Assembly (NCBI GenBank): GCA_013816255.1
Contig: JACDET010000002.1
Location: 1 to 36,664 of the forward strand
Length of the DNA stretch: 36,664 nt
Reading direction: 5' to 3'
Origin: Candidatus Levyibacteriota bacterium
GTDB lineage: Bacteria > Patescibacteriota > Microgenomatia > Levybacterales > UBA12049
Shown here: positions 23,783 to 31,607 of the stretch, one piece after another
How positions within the stretch are numbered: the first letter of the stretch is position 1
Layout: each line of letters starts with the position of its first letter
Notes under the pieces: model-generated
What the model was told of the DNA's origin: nothing
What the model saw: the letters and a program-made list of their open reading frames with translations, nothing else
Database searches by the model: none
Position numbers and translations under genes: made by a program

Positions 23783-24253
23783 ATGAATCTTACTAAAATT
23801 ATACTTATCTTCATTGTTATTCTCATCGCTTTCGGTGCAGTACTCTTCTTTCAGTTTAGTCGGGCAAGCGTTCCTACATCAAAAGTAATAATTGGTGAGC
23901 AGACTTTTCTTGTTACTCCTGCTAAAACTCCTGAAGAATTACAAAAAGGATTGTCAGGCCGGGGTTCTCTCCCAAAAGATCAGGGAATGATTTTTCTTTT
24001 TGAAGAACCTGCTGACCGGGCATTCTGGATGAAAGGTATGGAAATTCCAATTGATATCATCTTTATTAATGGTGATAAAATTGTCTCAATAAGTAAGAAT
24101 GCCAAACCACCAACTGATGAAAATGCTAACCTCCCACTGGTTAATTCTGTCCAACCTGCAGATAAAGTGTTGGAAATTAATGCTGGATTAAGCGATGAAT
24201 ATAGCTTCAAAGTTGGCGATACAGTAGGCGTAGAACTTGAAGGTAATAATTAA
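23783..24253 (+). CDS. DUF192 family protein, membrane-anchored
   Basis: The 156-residue protein has one N-terminal membrane helix (about 5-25) and a DUF192 domain outside the membrane, shown by KTPEELQKGLSGRGSLP, GMIFLFEE, FWMKGMEIPIDIIFI and the final VLEINAG. DUF192 is a small beta-rich fold of unknown biochemical function found in many bacteria and archaea. The gene starts 11 bases after the nucleotidyltransferase stop and ends by overlapping the convergent TraX gene by 4 bases, with no terminator between. Confidence 0.9.
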   Translation: MNLTKIILIFIVILIAFGAVLFFQFSRASVPTSKVIIGEQTFLVTPAKTPEELQKGLSGRGSLPKDQGMIFLFEEPADRAFWMKGMEIPIDIIFINGDKIVSISKNAKPPTDENANLPLVNSVQPADKVLEINAGLSDEYSFKVGDTVGVELEGNN

Positions 24254-24906
24254 ATACTCAGGAGAAAATATATAACCACGTAATGCAACGGATAAATAAG
24301 ATAAAAGAGATTTGACTTCGTTCCTTCCTGGTTATTGTAAGCCAAGATAAGAGGTAGAGACAGCAATCCAAATGATTGTACTACTCCCAAACTATTTCCT
24401 CGCGAAATAAAGTAAAGTGACATCAAAACGTATATACAAATTTGGGAAATGATAAGTGCGTTTCTATTTTTGAAAAATATATAAAATGCAATTATCGAAA
24501 GCACACCAAAACCTCCATAGTCTGTATGGAGTATAGTTGCTGCAAATCCACTTACGGCTACAATAAGCAACCACAACCATTTTTCTTTTGTCAGTTTTAT
24601 CAAAGTAATTGCAGCAAGACCGATACTCAGTGTGAAGAAGATGTTGAGCGTCATAGTCGATGGATCAATCATTTGATGCGCTAAAGTGTAAGGGATTTGA
24701 GAAATGAGGGCAAAAATGAACAATCGAAAGAGATATTTATTTATATTTCTTGTATGATATGCCCCATTAGCAATAAGCCATGCAAAAAGAGGAAATGATA
24801 ATCTACCAATTGTCCTGAATAAAAAGTTTTCAGGAAAAAAGAACAACCCAATATGATCAATAATCATGAGTGTAATTGCAAGTAATTTGATATGAAATGC
24901 CGACAT
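24250..24906 (-). CDS. TraX-family membrane protein
   Basis: The 218-residue protein has about seven membrane helices and the TraX marks: FHIKLLAITLMIIDHIG at the N-terminus, RTIGRLSFPLFAWLIANG and YLIYPLHYVVIYFL. TraX in the F plasmid N-acetylates pilin; chromosomal homologues are presumed membrane acyltransferases acting on surface molecules. The conserved H4 and later D/H residues fit an acyltransferase active site. No pilus genes are adjacent. It is divergent from tsaD, with hairpin element B between. Confidence 0.85.
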   Translation of the reverse strand: MSAFHIKLLAITLMIIDHIGLFFFPENFLFRTIGRLSFPLFAWLIANGAYHTRNINKYLFRLFIFALISQIPYTLAHQMIDPSTMTLNIFFTLSIGLAAITLIKLTKEKWLWLLIVAVSGFAATILHTDYGGFGVLSIIAFYIFFKNRNALIISQICIYVLMSLYFISRGNSLGVVQSFGLLSLPLILAYNNQEGTKSNLFYLIYPLHYVVIYFLLSI

Positions 24907-24936
24907 AAGATTTATATTTATTATAGAGGTTTATTC

Positions 24937-25030
24937 TATACTCCTCTTAAATTATTTTACAAATAGCGTAGTATGCCTCGTCATTAATTTTGCCAAAAGT
25001 ACTGAGGCAAAATCAATGACGATAGGTATA
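24937..25030. repeat. Divergent-promoter hairpin element, copy B
   Basis: This element matches copy A at 21651. In the first 51 bases 43 are identical by eye. The hairpin 24972-25030 has the same outer TATGCC/GGTATA stem and the same TA bulge (25023-25024). The inner stem is a different sequence (CGTCATT, one mismatch, ATTTTGCC, paired with GGCAAAAT and AATGACG) and the loop is 11 bases. The stem is conserved in shape, not sequence. A plus -10 box TATAAT at 25036-25041 follows for tsaD. Confidence 0.75.
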
Positions 25031-25061
25031 AATGATATAATATCATAGAATAGAAAATATT

Positions 25062-26120
25062 ATGACTATTTTAGGAATTGAAACTTCATGTGACGAAACT
25101 GCAGCCGCTATTATCGTCGGCAAGGATTCGCATGTAGATCTAAGAGCAAATATTGTCGCGTCTTCTCTGGCTATGCATATTCCAACCGGTGGTATCATTC
25201 CAGAAAATGCTGCACGCGAACAACTCAAATTCATTTTACCCGTCATTAATCAAGCACTTGCTGACGCAGGAATGACACTTGAGGACATAGATGCTATTGC
25301 TGTAACGTTTGGTCCAGGCTTAATCGGGTCACTACTCGTCGGCGTTGAAACAGCAAAAACCATTGCATACGTTTTAAATAAACCTTTGATCCCCGTCAAT
25401 CACATGGTCGGACACATTTACGCCAATTTCATTAACGTACATCATAAATCAGAAACCAAACTAGACGCTATACGCTATACGCTAGACGCTCATATTGCAT
25501 TTCCCCTTCTCGCGCTCGTCGTCTCAGGAGGCCATACAGATTTACTGCTCATGAAAGAACATGGACACTTTCAGTTGCTTGGAGGAACCCGTGATGATGC
25601 GGCAGGAGAAGCTCTTGATAAAATTGGGCGACTGATTGGTGTTGCTTACCCTGCCGGTCCGGTTATCGAGCAAATGGCCAAATCAGGTGATCCAAATCGC
25701 TTTCGATTTCCCCGTCCCCTTGTTGGTTCACCTGATTTTGACTATTCATTCTCAGGACTAAAAACGGCAGTGTTGCGTGAAGTAAAAAATCTTGGCAACC
25801 TTGATGCGCAAACGAAAAAAGATATTGCTCGTGGGACATTGGACGCGATCATTGACGTGCTCATTAAAAAAACAGTGAAAGCTGCAGCAGTTCATGAGGT
25901 TAAATCTATTATTCTTTCAGGAGGTGTTGCCGCCAATCAAACACTGCGTACAGCTTTTGAAGATGAGATTGCCAAAAGACGGATGCATGTAACATTTCAT
26001 GTTCCTCCTCGCCATTTATGTACAGACAATGCAGCAATGATCGCTTCAGCCGCATATTTCAATCCTTTGGAGATAGAGTTTAATAGTGTTACTGCAAATC
26101 CTGAATTATATTTTGATTAA
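25062..26120 (+). CDS. tsaD: tRNA N6-adenosine threonylcarbamoyltransferase
   Basis: TsaD (Kae1/Gcp) transfers threonylcarbamoyl to A37 of ANN-decoding tRNAs with TsaB and TsaE. The 352-residue protein shows GIETSCDETAAA, metal ligands H114 and H118 (HMVGH), VSGGHT, GEALDKIGR, DYSFSGLKTAV and the final SGGVAANQTLR with TDNAAMIA. Between the HMVGH helix and the FPLLALVVSGGHT strand it carries extra residues (about KLDAIRYTLDAH) encoded by four heptamer repeats at 25461-25490. This loop varies in the family, so function is probably kept. TsaB and TsaE are not in the window. Confidence 0.95.
   Translation: MTILGIETSCDETAAAIIVGKDSHVDLRANIVASSLAMHIPTGGIIPENAAREQLKFILPVINQALADAGMTLEDIDAIAVTFGPGLIGSLLVGVETAKTIAYVLNKPLIPVNHMVGHIYANFINVHHKSETKLDAIRYTLDAHIAFPLLALVVSGGHTDLLLMKEHGHFQLLGGTRDDAAGEALDKIGRLIGVAYPAGPVIEQMAKSGDPNRFRFPRPLVGSPDFDYSFSGLKTAVLREVKNLGNLDAQTKKDIARGTLDAIIDVLIKKTVKAAAVHEVKSIILSGGVAANQTLRTAFEDEIAKRRMHVTFHVPPRHLCTDNAAMIASAAYFNPLEIEFNSVTANPELYFD
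25461..25490. repeat. Heptamer tandem repeat inside tsaD
   Basis: The units are CTAGACG, CTATACG, CTATACG, CTAGACG, then CT. This is the same family as the array at 23260-23288, with the pattern of outer and inner unit types again symmetric. The frame remains open and the repeat encodes LDAIRYTLDA in a surface loop. Confidence 0.75.
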
Positions 26121-26123
26121 TCT

Positions 26124-26711
26124 ATGTACCAAACCTTTGACCAAATAAAAGCGCTCCACGAAAAGTATGCTCCTGACCAAAGATTATTTGAACTTGTGTT
26201 TACCCATTGTCAAATTGTACAAGCACTAGCACAGCAGATTATAGAACATAAGAAACTTACACTGAACATACCCCTGGTGTATGCTGGAGCGCTTCTCCAT
26301 GACATTGGCACATACACGTTTCTTGAGCAACCACCTGAAATTGGTAAAGCCACATATTATAAACATCCAATGGAAGGTTCCCGGATTCTAAAATACGAAG
26401 GTATGCCTGAAGATATATGTAATGTTGTGGAACACCATCTGGGAGTGGGTCTATCAGAAGATCAGATTATAAAAAGAGGATTAGATTTGCCGATTCAAGA
26501 TTATTCTCCAACGACAATTGAAGAGCGGCTTGTACTGTACGCTGATAAATTTCATTCGAAAAAACCACAATTTAATTCTTATGCAAGTTATTGTACTTAT
26601 ACAGAACAATTTGGCGCTGGAAGTGTCGAGAAATTCAAAAAACTTGCTGACGAATTTGGTATCCCTGATATTGCAGAGCTTGCCAAAGAGTATAAGCATC
26701 CGATAAAGTAA
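26124..26711 (+). CDS. HD-domain phosphohydrolase
   Basis: The 195-residue protein carries an HD domain: H28, H59-D60 (GALLHDIG), H81, H104 (VVEHHLG) and D141 (LYADKF), the ligands of a metal-dependent phosphohydrolase. Such enzymes act on nucleotides, cyclic nucleotides or similar phosphate esters; the substrate is unknown. It starts 3 bases after tsaD and was probably co-transcribed with it. Length is usual for stand-alone HDIG proteins. Confidence 0.85.
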   Translation: MYQTFDQIKALHEKYAPDQRLFELVFTHCQIVQALAQQIIEHKKLTLNIPLVYAGALLHDIGTYTFLEQPPEIGKATYYKHPMEGSRILKYEGMPEDICNVVEHHLGVGLSEDQIIKRGLDLPIQDYSPTTIEERLVLYADKFHSKKPQFNSYASYCTYTEQFGAGSVEKFKKLADEFGIPDIAELAKEYKHPIK

Positions 26712-26747
26712 TAGTTACTACTACAAAAAGTATCGTAGTGATTACGT

Positions 26748-27332
26748 ATGAGAACTGTTCTGTCCACTATTTTTATTCTTTGTATTCTCCTAACACACAC
26801 ATTTATCAACCCATCTGTTATTGAAGCAAAAGAAAATACGAGCTATTCCATGCATCTGCTCATACTCAAACACCTCATTTTAGTCCAATCATCAACCGAT
26901 TCATACAATAGAACTGTATTGGGGTTAAAGACAAAATCAAAACTACCAATCACAAAACCTACAGAACTAGGAAACGATACTGCAAATCCAATGACATTTA
27001 TTATGCATGAGATTAATGCGTTCCGTTCAAAAAACGGACTTTCATCAGTAACAACCAACGCACAAGTTTGTGCTTTTGCGGCTACCCGGGCGCAAGAAAT
27101 AACAGCTAGTTTTAATCACGACGGATTCCAAAGCAGAGCCGATGCAAAGACGCTCCCATATAGTAATTGGTCAAACGTTACTGAAAACATCGCGATGACA
27201 AGCAATTACAAAGATGTTGTCAACATGTGGGAGAACTCTGCCGGACACGCAGCTAATATGCGTGCTGATACGCCATTTGTTTGCGTCAGACAACAAGGTA
27301 ATTATTTCGCATATCAAGGGATGAAACCGTAG
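26748..27332 (+). CDS. Secreted CAP-domain (SCP/PR-1) protein
   Basis: The 194-residue protein begins with a cleavable-looking signal peptide (about 1-27, TVLSTIFILCILLTHTF), a spacer of about 55 residues and a CAP domain from about 82. Signatures are INAFRSKNGLSSV, FAATRAQEI, FNHDGF, TENIAM and MWENSAGHAANM. The conserved His and Glu pairs are present. Two Cys (in AQVCAFA and PFVCVRQ) could form a disulfide. Bacterial CAP proteins are exported and may bind lipids or cleave glycans; no defined role is known here. The 36-base upstream spacer holds a short inverted repeat (ACTAC/GTAGT). Confidence 0.85.
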   Translation: MRTVLSTIFILCILLTHTFINPSVIEAKENTSYSMHLLILKHLILVQSSTDSYNRTVLGLKTKSKLPITKPTELGNDTANPMTFIMHEINAFRSKNGLSSVTTNAQVCAFAATRAQEITASFNHDGFQSRADAKTLPYSNWSNVTENIAMTSNYKDVVNMWENSAGHAANMRADTPFVCVRQQGNYFAYQGMKP

Positions 27333-27432
27333 TGTTATTTACCTCTTGCATCTGCTACCAGCAATAATTCTTTGCAAGTATGATCACAAGATGTATATTG
27401 GTGTAAATCAAAACCTAATCAAAAAGTAAATT

Positions 27433-27461
27433 TTGCAAATACAAAGCAAAATCTATACAAT
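27433..27461 (+). promoter_or_regulatory. Promoter of rmuC
   Basis: TTGCAA (27433-27438), a 17-base spacer and TACAAT (27456-27461) lie 6 bases before ATG 27468, so the mRNA would be leaderless. The remaining bases of this 135-base gap (27333-27467) hold nothing else I recognise. Confidence 0.5.
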
Positions 27462-27467
27462 ACCAGT

Positions 27468-28514
27468 ATGCAAGATCTGTCCATTATCCTCATAACTATT
27501 GTCCTTGGTTTTGCTGGGTTGTTCTTCTTAATACATAAAAAGCTTTCAAATCAGAAACAACCAGAAACTGATCAAGCACTTATACAATGGTTGCATGCAA
27601 TGCAGACTTCTCTTGAAACCACCAATAAAACAATAAACCAGTCAATGCAATCAAACTCAACCACAATGGTCCGCACATTGCAGGAAAATTCCAAACAACT
27701 TAATGAGCGATTAGATAAGGCAGCTGAAGTGATCCGGGACGTCGGTCGCGAAGTTGGGCAAATGAGTGAAATTGGACGGAGTATGAAAGAGCTGCAGGAT
27801 TTTCTCAAAAGTCCTAAGTTGCGGGGAAATATCGGTGAACAAGTGCTCAATGATCTAATCACACAAATCTTTCCGAAGAATAGTTTTCATCTCCAATATC
27901 AATTCAAATCCGGTGAGAAAGTAGATGCAGCGATTCAAACAGATGCCGGTATATTACCGATTGATTCTAAATTTCCAATGGAAAATTTTCAGAAATATGC
28001 CAAAGCGCAAATAGATACAGAGAAAGTTATGCATCATAAAGAATTTGTCCGCGATATAAAAAAGCATATCGATTCAATTGCCAAAAAATATATCCTCCCC
28101 GATGAAGGAACTATGGACTTTGCGCTTATGTATGTCCCAAGTGAATCAGTGTTTTATGAGATTGTCATGCTTGACGACCTCAATGAATATGCAAGGACAA
28201 AAAGAGTGTATATCGTCTCGCCTACAACGTTGTATGCGCACTTGCAAACCATATTGCTTTCCTATGAAGGGCATAAAATTGAGGAACAATCAAAAGAAGT
28301 CTTACGCCTTCTGCGGGGATTACAAATAGATTATTCCAAAGTGAATGATTCACTCGACGTTCTCGGAAAACATATCGGTAACGCATCCAACCAATACAGT
28401 AACGTGAGCAAAGGATTTAATGGGCTTGGACAAAAACTTTCTTCTGTCAAACATCTGAGTAGTGCGGTACAAAAAGAACTGGCATTAGATATAAAGGACG
28501 ATCCCTTGAATTAA
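27468..28514 (+). CDS. rmuC: RmuC-family DNA recombination protein
   Basis: The 348-residue protein has an N-terminal membrane helix (about 5-22), a coiled coil (about 38-110) and the RmuC nuclease-like core, with LRGNIGEQVLNDLITQIFP, GEKVDAAIQTDAGILPIDSKFPMENF, DFALMYVPSESVFYE and VSPTTLYAHLQTI. The core has the D-(x)n-D-S-K pattern of restriction-endonuclease-fold proteins. RmuC limits inversion between short inverted repeats in E. coli, which is of note in a window rich in such repeats. It is transcribed from its own promoter. Confidence 0.92.
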   Translation: MQDLSIILITIVLGFAGLFFLIHKKLSNQKQPETDQALIQWLHAMQTSLETTNKTINQSMQSNSTTMVRTLQENSKQLNERLDKAAEVIRDVGREVGQMSEIGRSMKELQDFLKSPKLRGNIGEQVLNDLITQIFPKNSFHLQYQFKSGEKVDAAIQTDAGILPIDSKFPMENFQKYAKAQIDTEKVMHHKEFVRDIKKHIDSIAKKYILPDEGTMDFALMYVPSESVFYEIVMLDDLNEYARTKRVYIVSPTTLYAHLQTILLSYEGHKIEEQSKEVLRLLRGLQIDYSKVNDSLDVLGKHIGNASNQYSNVSKGFNGLGQKLSSVKHLSSAVQKELALDIKDDPLN

Positions 28515-28550
28515 GATAGGGTATCCCATACAATAAAGAAGAGGAGCACT

Positions 28551-28910
28551 ATGAATATCGGGGGATTAATTCCACAACCAAATATACAGATTAACCGCCC
28601 GGAAAAGGTCAGCAATAAAGGTAATTTATATAGAATGGCAATTGACCATAAAGATAGTAACGGCAATCAAGTCCGTAGTTATGAAGTTTGGGCAACCAAA
28701 GAAGCAGTCCAACAGCATTTCAATGGCATTACCGAAAATCCCCGTGAATATCAGCTAAGAAAATATGCCAAAATGATGTACGAGAAACGGATGCGCAGTT
28801 CAGGAGGACATATGGCTGAAGCTGGTATGCTTGCGACATCACAAGATGTCACACATGGCAATCCAAAGATGTGGCCCATGACATTGTCCCATCCAGAAGT
28901 GAAACTCTAA
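28551..28910 (+). CDS. Hypothetical protein
   Basis: The 119-residue soluble protein has no family I recognise. It contains YRMAIDHKDSNGNQVRSYEVW near the N-terminus (a likely beta hairpin) and a basic helical stretch YQLRKYAKMMYEKRMR. It has one of the clearest Shine-Dalgarno sites in the window, GAGGAG 5 bases before ATG 28551. It follows rmuC by 36 bases and ends overlapping the convergent reductase fragment by 4 bases. Confidence 0.65.
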   Translation: MNIGGLIPQPNIQINRPEKVSNKGNLYRMAIDHKDSNGNQVRSYEVWATKEAVQQHFNGITENPREYQLRKYAKMMYEKRMRSSGGHMAEAGMLATSQDVTHGNPKMWPMTLSHPEVKL

Positions 28911-29236
28911 TCTCCATCCAAAACAAACTTCCCCATCGGCCCAAATGCATTCACTGTTTCTCCAGGCGTTAGAGCAAACAATACTTTTTTAAAGCTACTC
29001 TCCCCCTCCTTTATCGTCAGCATAATTTTTTTCTCGGTAGGAGCTGAGGCAATCGTAAAAAAACGACTCGTCCCCCGTTCATCTGCATCGTGGGGTAATG
29101 AAAGTTGTAAATACTGTCCAGGAAGCCAGATAATCAGTTGGTCGTTAATTGTTGAAAAATAAAAATTATATATATCTTCTCTAAACTTTTCTTTCGTAAC
29201 AAACTTTAGCGTATATTTTTTCGCAGAAGGAACCAT
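28907..29236 (-). pseudogene. Ferredoxin/flavodoxin-reductase-type FAD domain lacking the NAD(P)-binding domain
   Basis: This 109-residue frame holds a complete FAD-binding beta barrel of the FNR family: KEKFREDIYNFYF, PGQYLQLSLPH, the FAD-contact motif RFFTIAS and KEGESSFKKVL, then GPMGKFVLDGD and a TAG stop. Full enzymes continue into an NAD(P)-binding domain of about 110 more residues, so the gene stops exactly at the domain border. No continuation is seen in any frame, because the orphan gene occupies the DNA beyond. The promoter is intact, so it may still make a stand-alone FAD domain. Pseudogene is my preferred call; a functional short flavoprotein is the alternative. Confidence 0.6.
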
Positions 29237-29242
29237 TGATCA

Positions 29243-29271
29243 GTTATAGGGAATATTTGAAGAAGTTGCAA
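29243..29271 (-). promoter_or_regulatory. Promoter of the truncated reductase gene
   Basis: On the minus strand TTGCAA (29271-29266), a 17-base spacer and TATAAC (29248-29243) end 6 bases before ATG 29236, which predicts a leaderless mRNA. The TTGCAA -35 is the same as for murB and rmuC. Confidence 0.6.
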
Positions 29272-29284
29272 GAAGTAATTTAGC

Positions 29285-30352
29285 TTAACTTCTTTTCGCA
29301 ACATAGAGTAGGTGTGGATTAATATGGAGACTCTTACCCTCAGCGTCTACATGGGGGCGAAAACGCTCAATAATATTCGGTCCCATGTCGCCTGCTGCTG
29401 CAACAGCTACGGAACCAGTTGGTCTATGCTGCACGCGTGTTTGAAAATCAACATTACCTAATGCGTCCATTTCAAGAATACTCGCTGCGCCACTAGGAAT
29501 AAAAAGTTCTAGTACTTTTTGACCGTTCTCTCCAGTGAGCCGGTAAGCATCACTCGCTGAATGAAATTGAAATTTTCTTTCGATGCTTTTCTTTAATTCC
29601 TCAGTACCATCTGAGGTAGCAACGGTATGTATCCCTGATGCAACGTCTATTGAGTGATCTGTCACTGTATATTTAGCCACAACAAAGTCACTTGCACCTG
29701 TTGATGCCTGATTTCGTACTACACGGGGATCACTGAGATTAACCCAATACTTCCCTGTTTGTTCATCAGTTTTATACTTCACAATGGTGCCGACCTGGGG
29801 CATTGTAACTGGAGGCATATATTGTCGAACAATTCGAGGATCATCGAGTCGTTGAAAAAAGTAATCCATATCAAAAACCTTGTCACCCACACTATTTACA
29901 TCGGTATGAGATATTTCCGTATCTGGAGCTGCCCAGACAAGAGGCTTTGCTGCACTGGTTAATAATTCGCGAAAAAGTGTCAGACGTTCTGCTTGCCTTT
30001 CAGGATCAGTGTCTTTTCTTGTGCTAGATGAAATGCTATATTTGGCAAGCGCCTCGTTGGCAACTGGACGAGGAACGCTCGCTTCCAAACTTCCCATAGC
30101 ATAACTATAACGAGCGATTAAATGACCAAGCTCTTGTAAATGCATTTTTCCTAGATCACCTACGTCACCCAAATCCCGTACATCACCGCGTAAATCTTTC
30201 ACGGTTTTCCGAAGTGTTTGCGCATCTTCGCAGACTGAATCAATTGCCTCGACAACTTCTACAACATGACCGACATCCAAATGACGCGGTTTTCGCGGCG
30301 CATGTGGTGCAGTATATTCAATTGGTAAATAGTTAATTCTATTTTCTTTCAT
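29285..30352 (-). CDS. Hypothetical protein, mixed helical and beta-rich
   Basis: From ATG 30352 the protein has 355 residues; a TTG eight codons upstream is the other possible start. Residues about 25-95 look helical or coiled-coil (VVEVVEAIDSVCEDAQTL, then DLRGDVRDLGDVGDLGKM). The rest is mixed, with VGTIVKYKTDEQTGKYWV, then SDFVVAKYTVTDHSIDV and PSGAASILEMDALGN. There is no signal, membrane helix or known motif. I do not recognise a family. It diverges from the MerR gene with 54 bases between and may be its target (inference from position only). Confidence 0.65.
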   Translation of the reverse strand: MKENRINYLPIEYTAPHAPRKPRHLDVGHVVEVVEAIDSVCEDAQTLRKTVKDLRGDVRDLGDVGDLGKMHLQELGHLIARYSYAMGSLEASVPRPVANEALAKYSISSSTRKDTDPERQAERLTLFRELLTSAAKPLVWAAPDTEISHTDVNSVGDKVFDMDYFFQRLDDPRIVRQYMPPVTMPQVGTIVKYKTDEQTGKYWVNLSDPRVVRNQASTGASDFVVAKYTVTDHSIDVASGIHTVATSDGTEELKKSIERKFQFHSASDAYRLTGENGQKVLELFIPSGAASILEMDALGNVDFQTRVQHRPTGSVAVAAAGDMGPNIIERFRPHVDAEGKSLHINPHLLYVAKRS

Positions 30353-30369
30353 AATTTTAAAGACAACTC

Positions 30370-30398
30370 TTGACAAAGAATCTTATAGTGTGTAGAAT
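30370..30398 (+). promoter_or_regulatory. Promoter of the MerR-type regulator
   Basis: TTGACA (30370-30375), a 17-base spacer and TAGAAT (30393-30398) lie 8 bases before ATG 30407. Spacing is the normal 17, not the 19-20 of MerR-activated promoters. The gene may therefore be expressed constitutively with a near-leaderless mRNA. Confidence 0.75.
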
Positions 30399-30406
30399 TG
30401 TAAACT

Positions 30407-31246
30407 ATGACGCAACGTCAAAGTCAAGTAAAAGTTTTATCAATCAAAAAATTCGCCGAAATCTGTCATACCACACCTAGAACCCTCCGATTCTATGAAC
30501 AGAAAGGGCTTATTACGCCGTATCAGATTGATCCATACACGAAATATAGGTCATATAATGCACGGCAAGCAAGAGATTTTCTGAAGATAAAGCTTTTGCA
30601 AAACTTCAATATACCGCTCGAGCAAATACAGCAAATTGTTAAAAAGAGTAATCTTGATAACGAATTGCAAAAAAGAATAAAACAAGTAAAAGAAGAACTT
30701 GTACAAAAGCAAAAAGAATATAAATTCCTGCAATCAATGAGTTCTTTTATGATTGAGGAAGATCTAAACAAGTTGTTCAGTAAAGAATGGTTTGGCCCAT
30801 ATGAACTCTTTTGCATGCAAGTTGATAATGCGGACTATAATAAAATGGCAGATTATCAAAATACAATAATAAAAGAAGCAAAACGCTTACGATTGTCCCC
30901 AAGTAAACTTCAACTAATTTTCTACAATACTACTGCCTATGAACCTAAGGGAACAAATGTTGAAGTTACGCTAATTTGTAACAAAAAAGATGCTGAACTT
31001 TTGCATGATAAGCTACAAAGAAACTTTTACTTTAAACGTTATCCGAAGACACAAGCATTAACCTATCAATATACAGGCCCATACGAATATTTCAGCCTCA
31101 TATATCAAAAACTTTTTGATTACATTTTTGAAAAAGACATTGTCTTGGTAGACAGGGTTTTTGATATACACAGTCTTCAGCCGTTAAAAAAACAATCAAA
31201 GTACGAAACAAGCGCAACTATTGCTTTCCCCATAAATCAAGATTGA
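30407..31246 (+). CDS. MerR-family transcriptional regulator with a GyrI-like effector domain
   Basis: The 279-residue protein has an N-terminal MerR winged helix (about 10-80) with SIKKFAEICHTTPRTLRFYEQKGLI and YRSYNARQARDFLKIKLL. A coiled-coil dimer helix (about 88-118) and a C-terminal ligand-binding domain like BmrR/GyrI follow, with NTTAYEPKGTNVEVTLIC and YQYTGPYEYFSLIYQKLFDYI. In this group a hydrophobic or cationic compound binds the C-terminal domain and the protein untwists a 19-base-spaced promoter. No such long-spaced promoter was found nearby. It may control the divergent orphan gene or the zinc-ribbon pair after it. Confidence 0.85.
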   Translation: MTQRQSQVKVLSIKKFAEICHTTPRTLRFYEQKGLITPYQIDPYTKYRSYNARQARDFLKIKLLQNFNIPLEQIQQIVKKSNLDNELQKRIKQVKEELVQKQKEYKFLQSMSSFMIEEDLNKLFSKEWFGPYELFCMQVDNADYNKMADYQNTIIKEAKRLRLSPSKLQLIFYNTTAYEPKGTNVEVTLICNKKDAELLHDKLQRNFYFKRYPKTQALTYQYTGPYEYFSLIYQKLFDYIFEKDIVLVDRVFDIHSLQPLKKQSKYETSATIAFPINQD

Positions 31247-31296
31247 TACATACTATGTTATTGAACACTACGGATAAATAACGTATACTGCTTTCA

Positions 31297-31605
31297 ATGG
31301 CAAATATTACACAAACATGCACCGTCTGCAGTAAGCAGTTTCTCGTTATTGATAAAGAACAACAATTTCTTCAAGAAAAAAGCCTTCCATTGCCGACAAA
31401 TTGTCCAACATGTAGACAAACTCGACGACTTAAACTTCGTGGAGAGCGAGCACTGTACCGTGCAAAATGCAGCAAATGTGACAAAGAAATTATCGTTTCC
31501 TATGATCCAAAAACAGTGACGAATCAAATCCTCTGTAAACATGATTACGAACAGTATTTCCTTGAGAATGATCCGATCATTACCGATCCTTTACCAGATG
31601 CTTGA
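31297..31605 (+). CDS. Zinc-ribbon protein
   Basis: The 102-residue protein has two Cys pairs at the start (CTVC near 8-11 and CPTC near 36-39, followed by RQTRRLKLRGERALY). A second pair of knuckles follows (CSKC near 58-61, with a later C and H in ILCKHDYEQYF). These look like one or two zinc ribbons that bind nucleic acid or a protein partner. The next gene starts 2 bases after the stop. In other CPR genomes the zinc ribbon and the Cys-rich protein seem, from memory, to be joined in one chain; here they are separate. Confidence 0.7.
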   Translation: MANITQTCTVCSKQFLVIDKEQQFLQEKSLPLPTNCPTCRQTRRLKLRGERALYRAKCSKCDKEIIVSYDPKTVTNQILCKHDYEQYFLENDPIITDPLPDA

Positions 31606-31607
31606 TC

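Noticed and set aside
21686-25030. Integron attC sites
   Set aside because: The hairpins with conserved bulges recall attC, but there is no GTTRRRY core site, no integrase and no cassette-like gene array.
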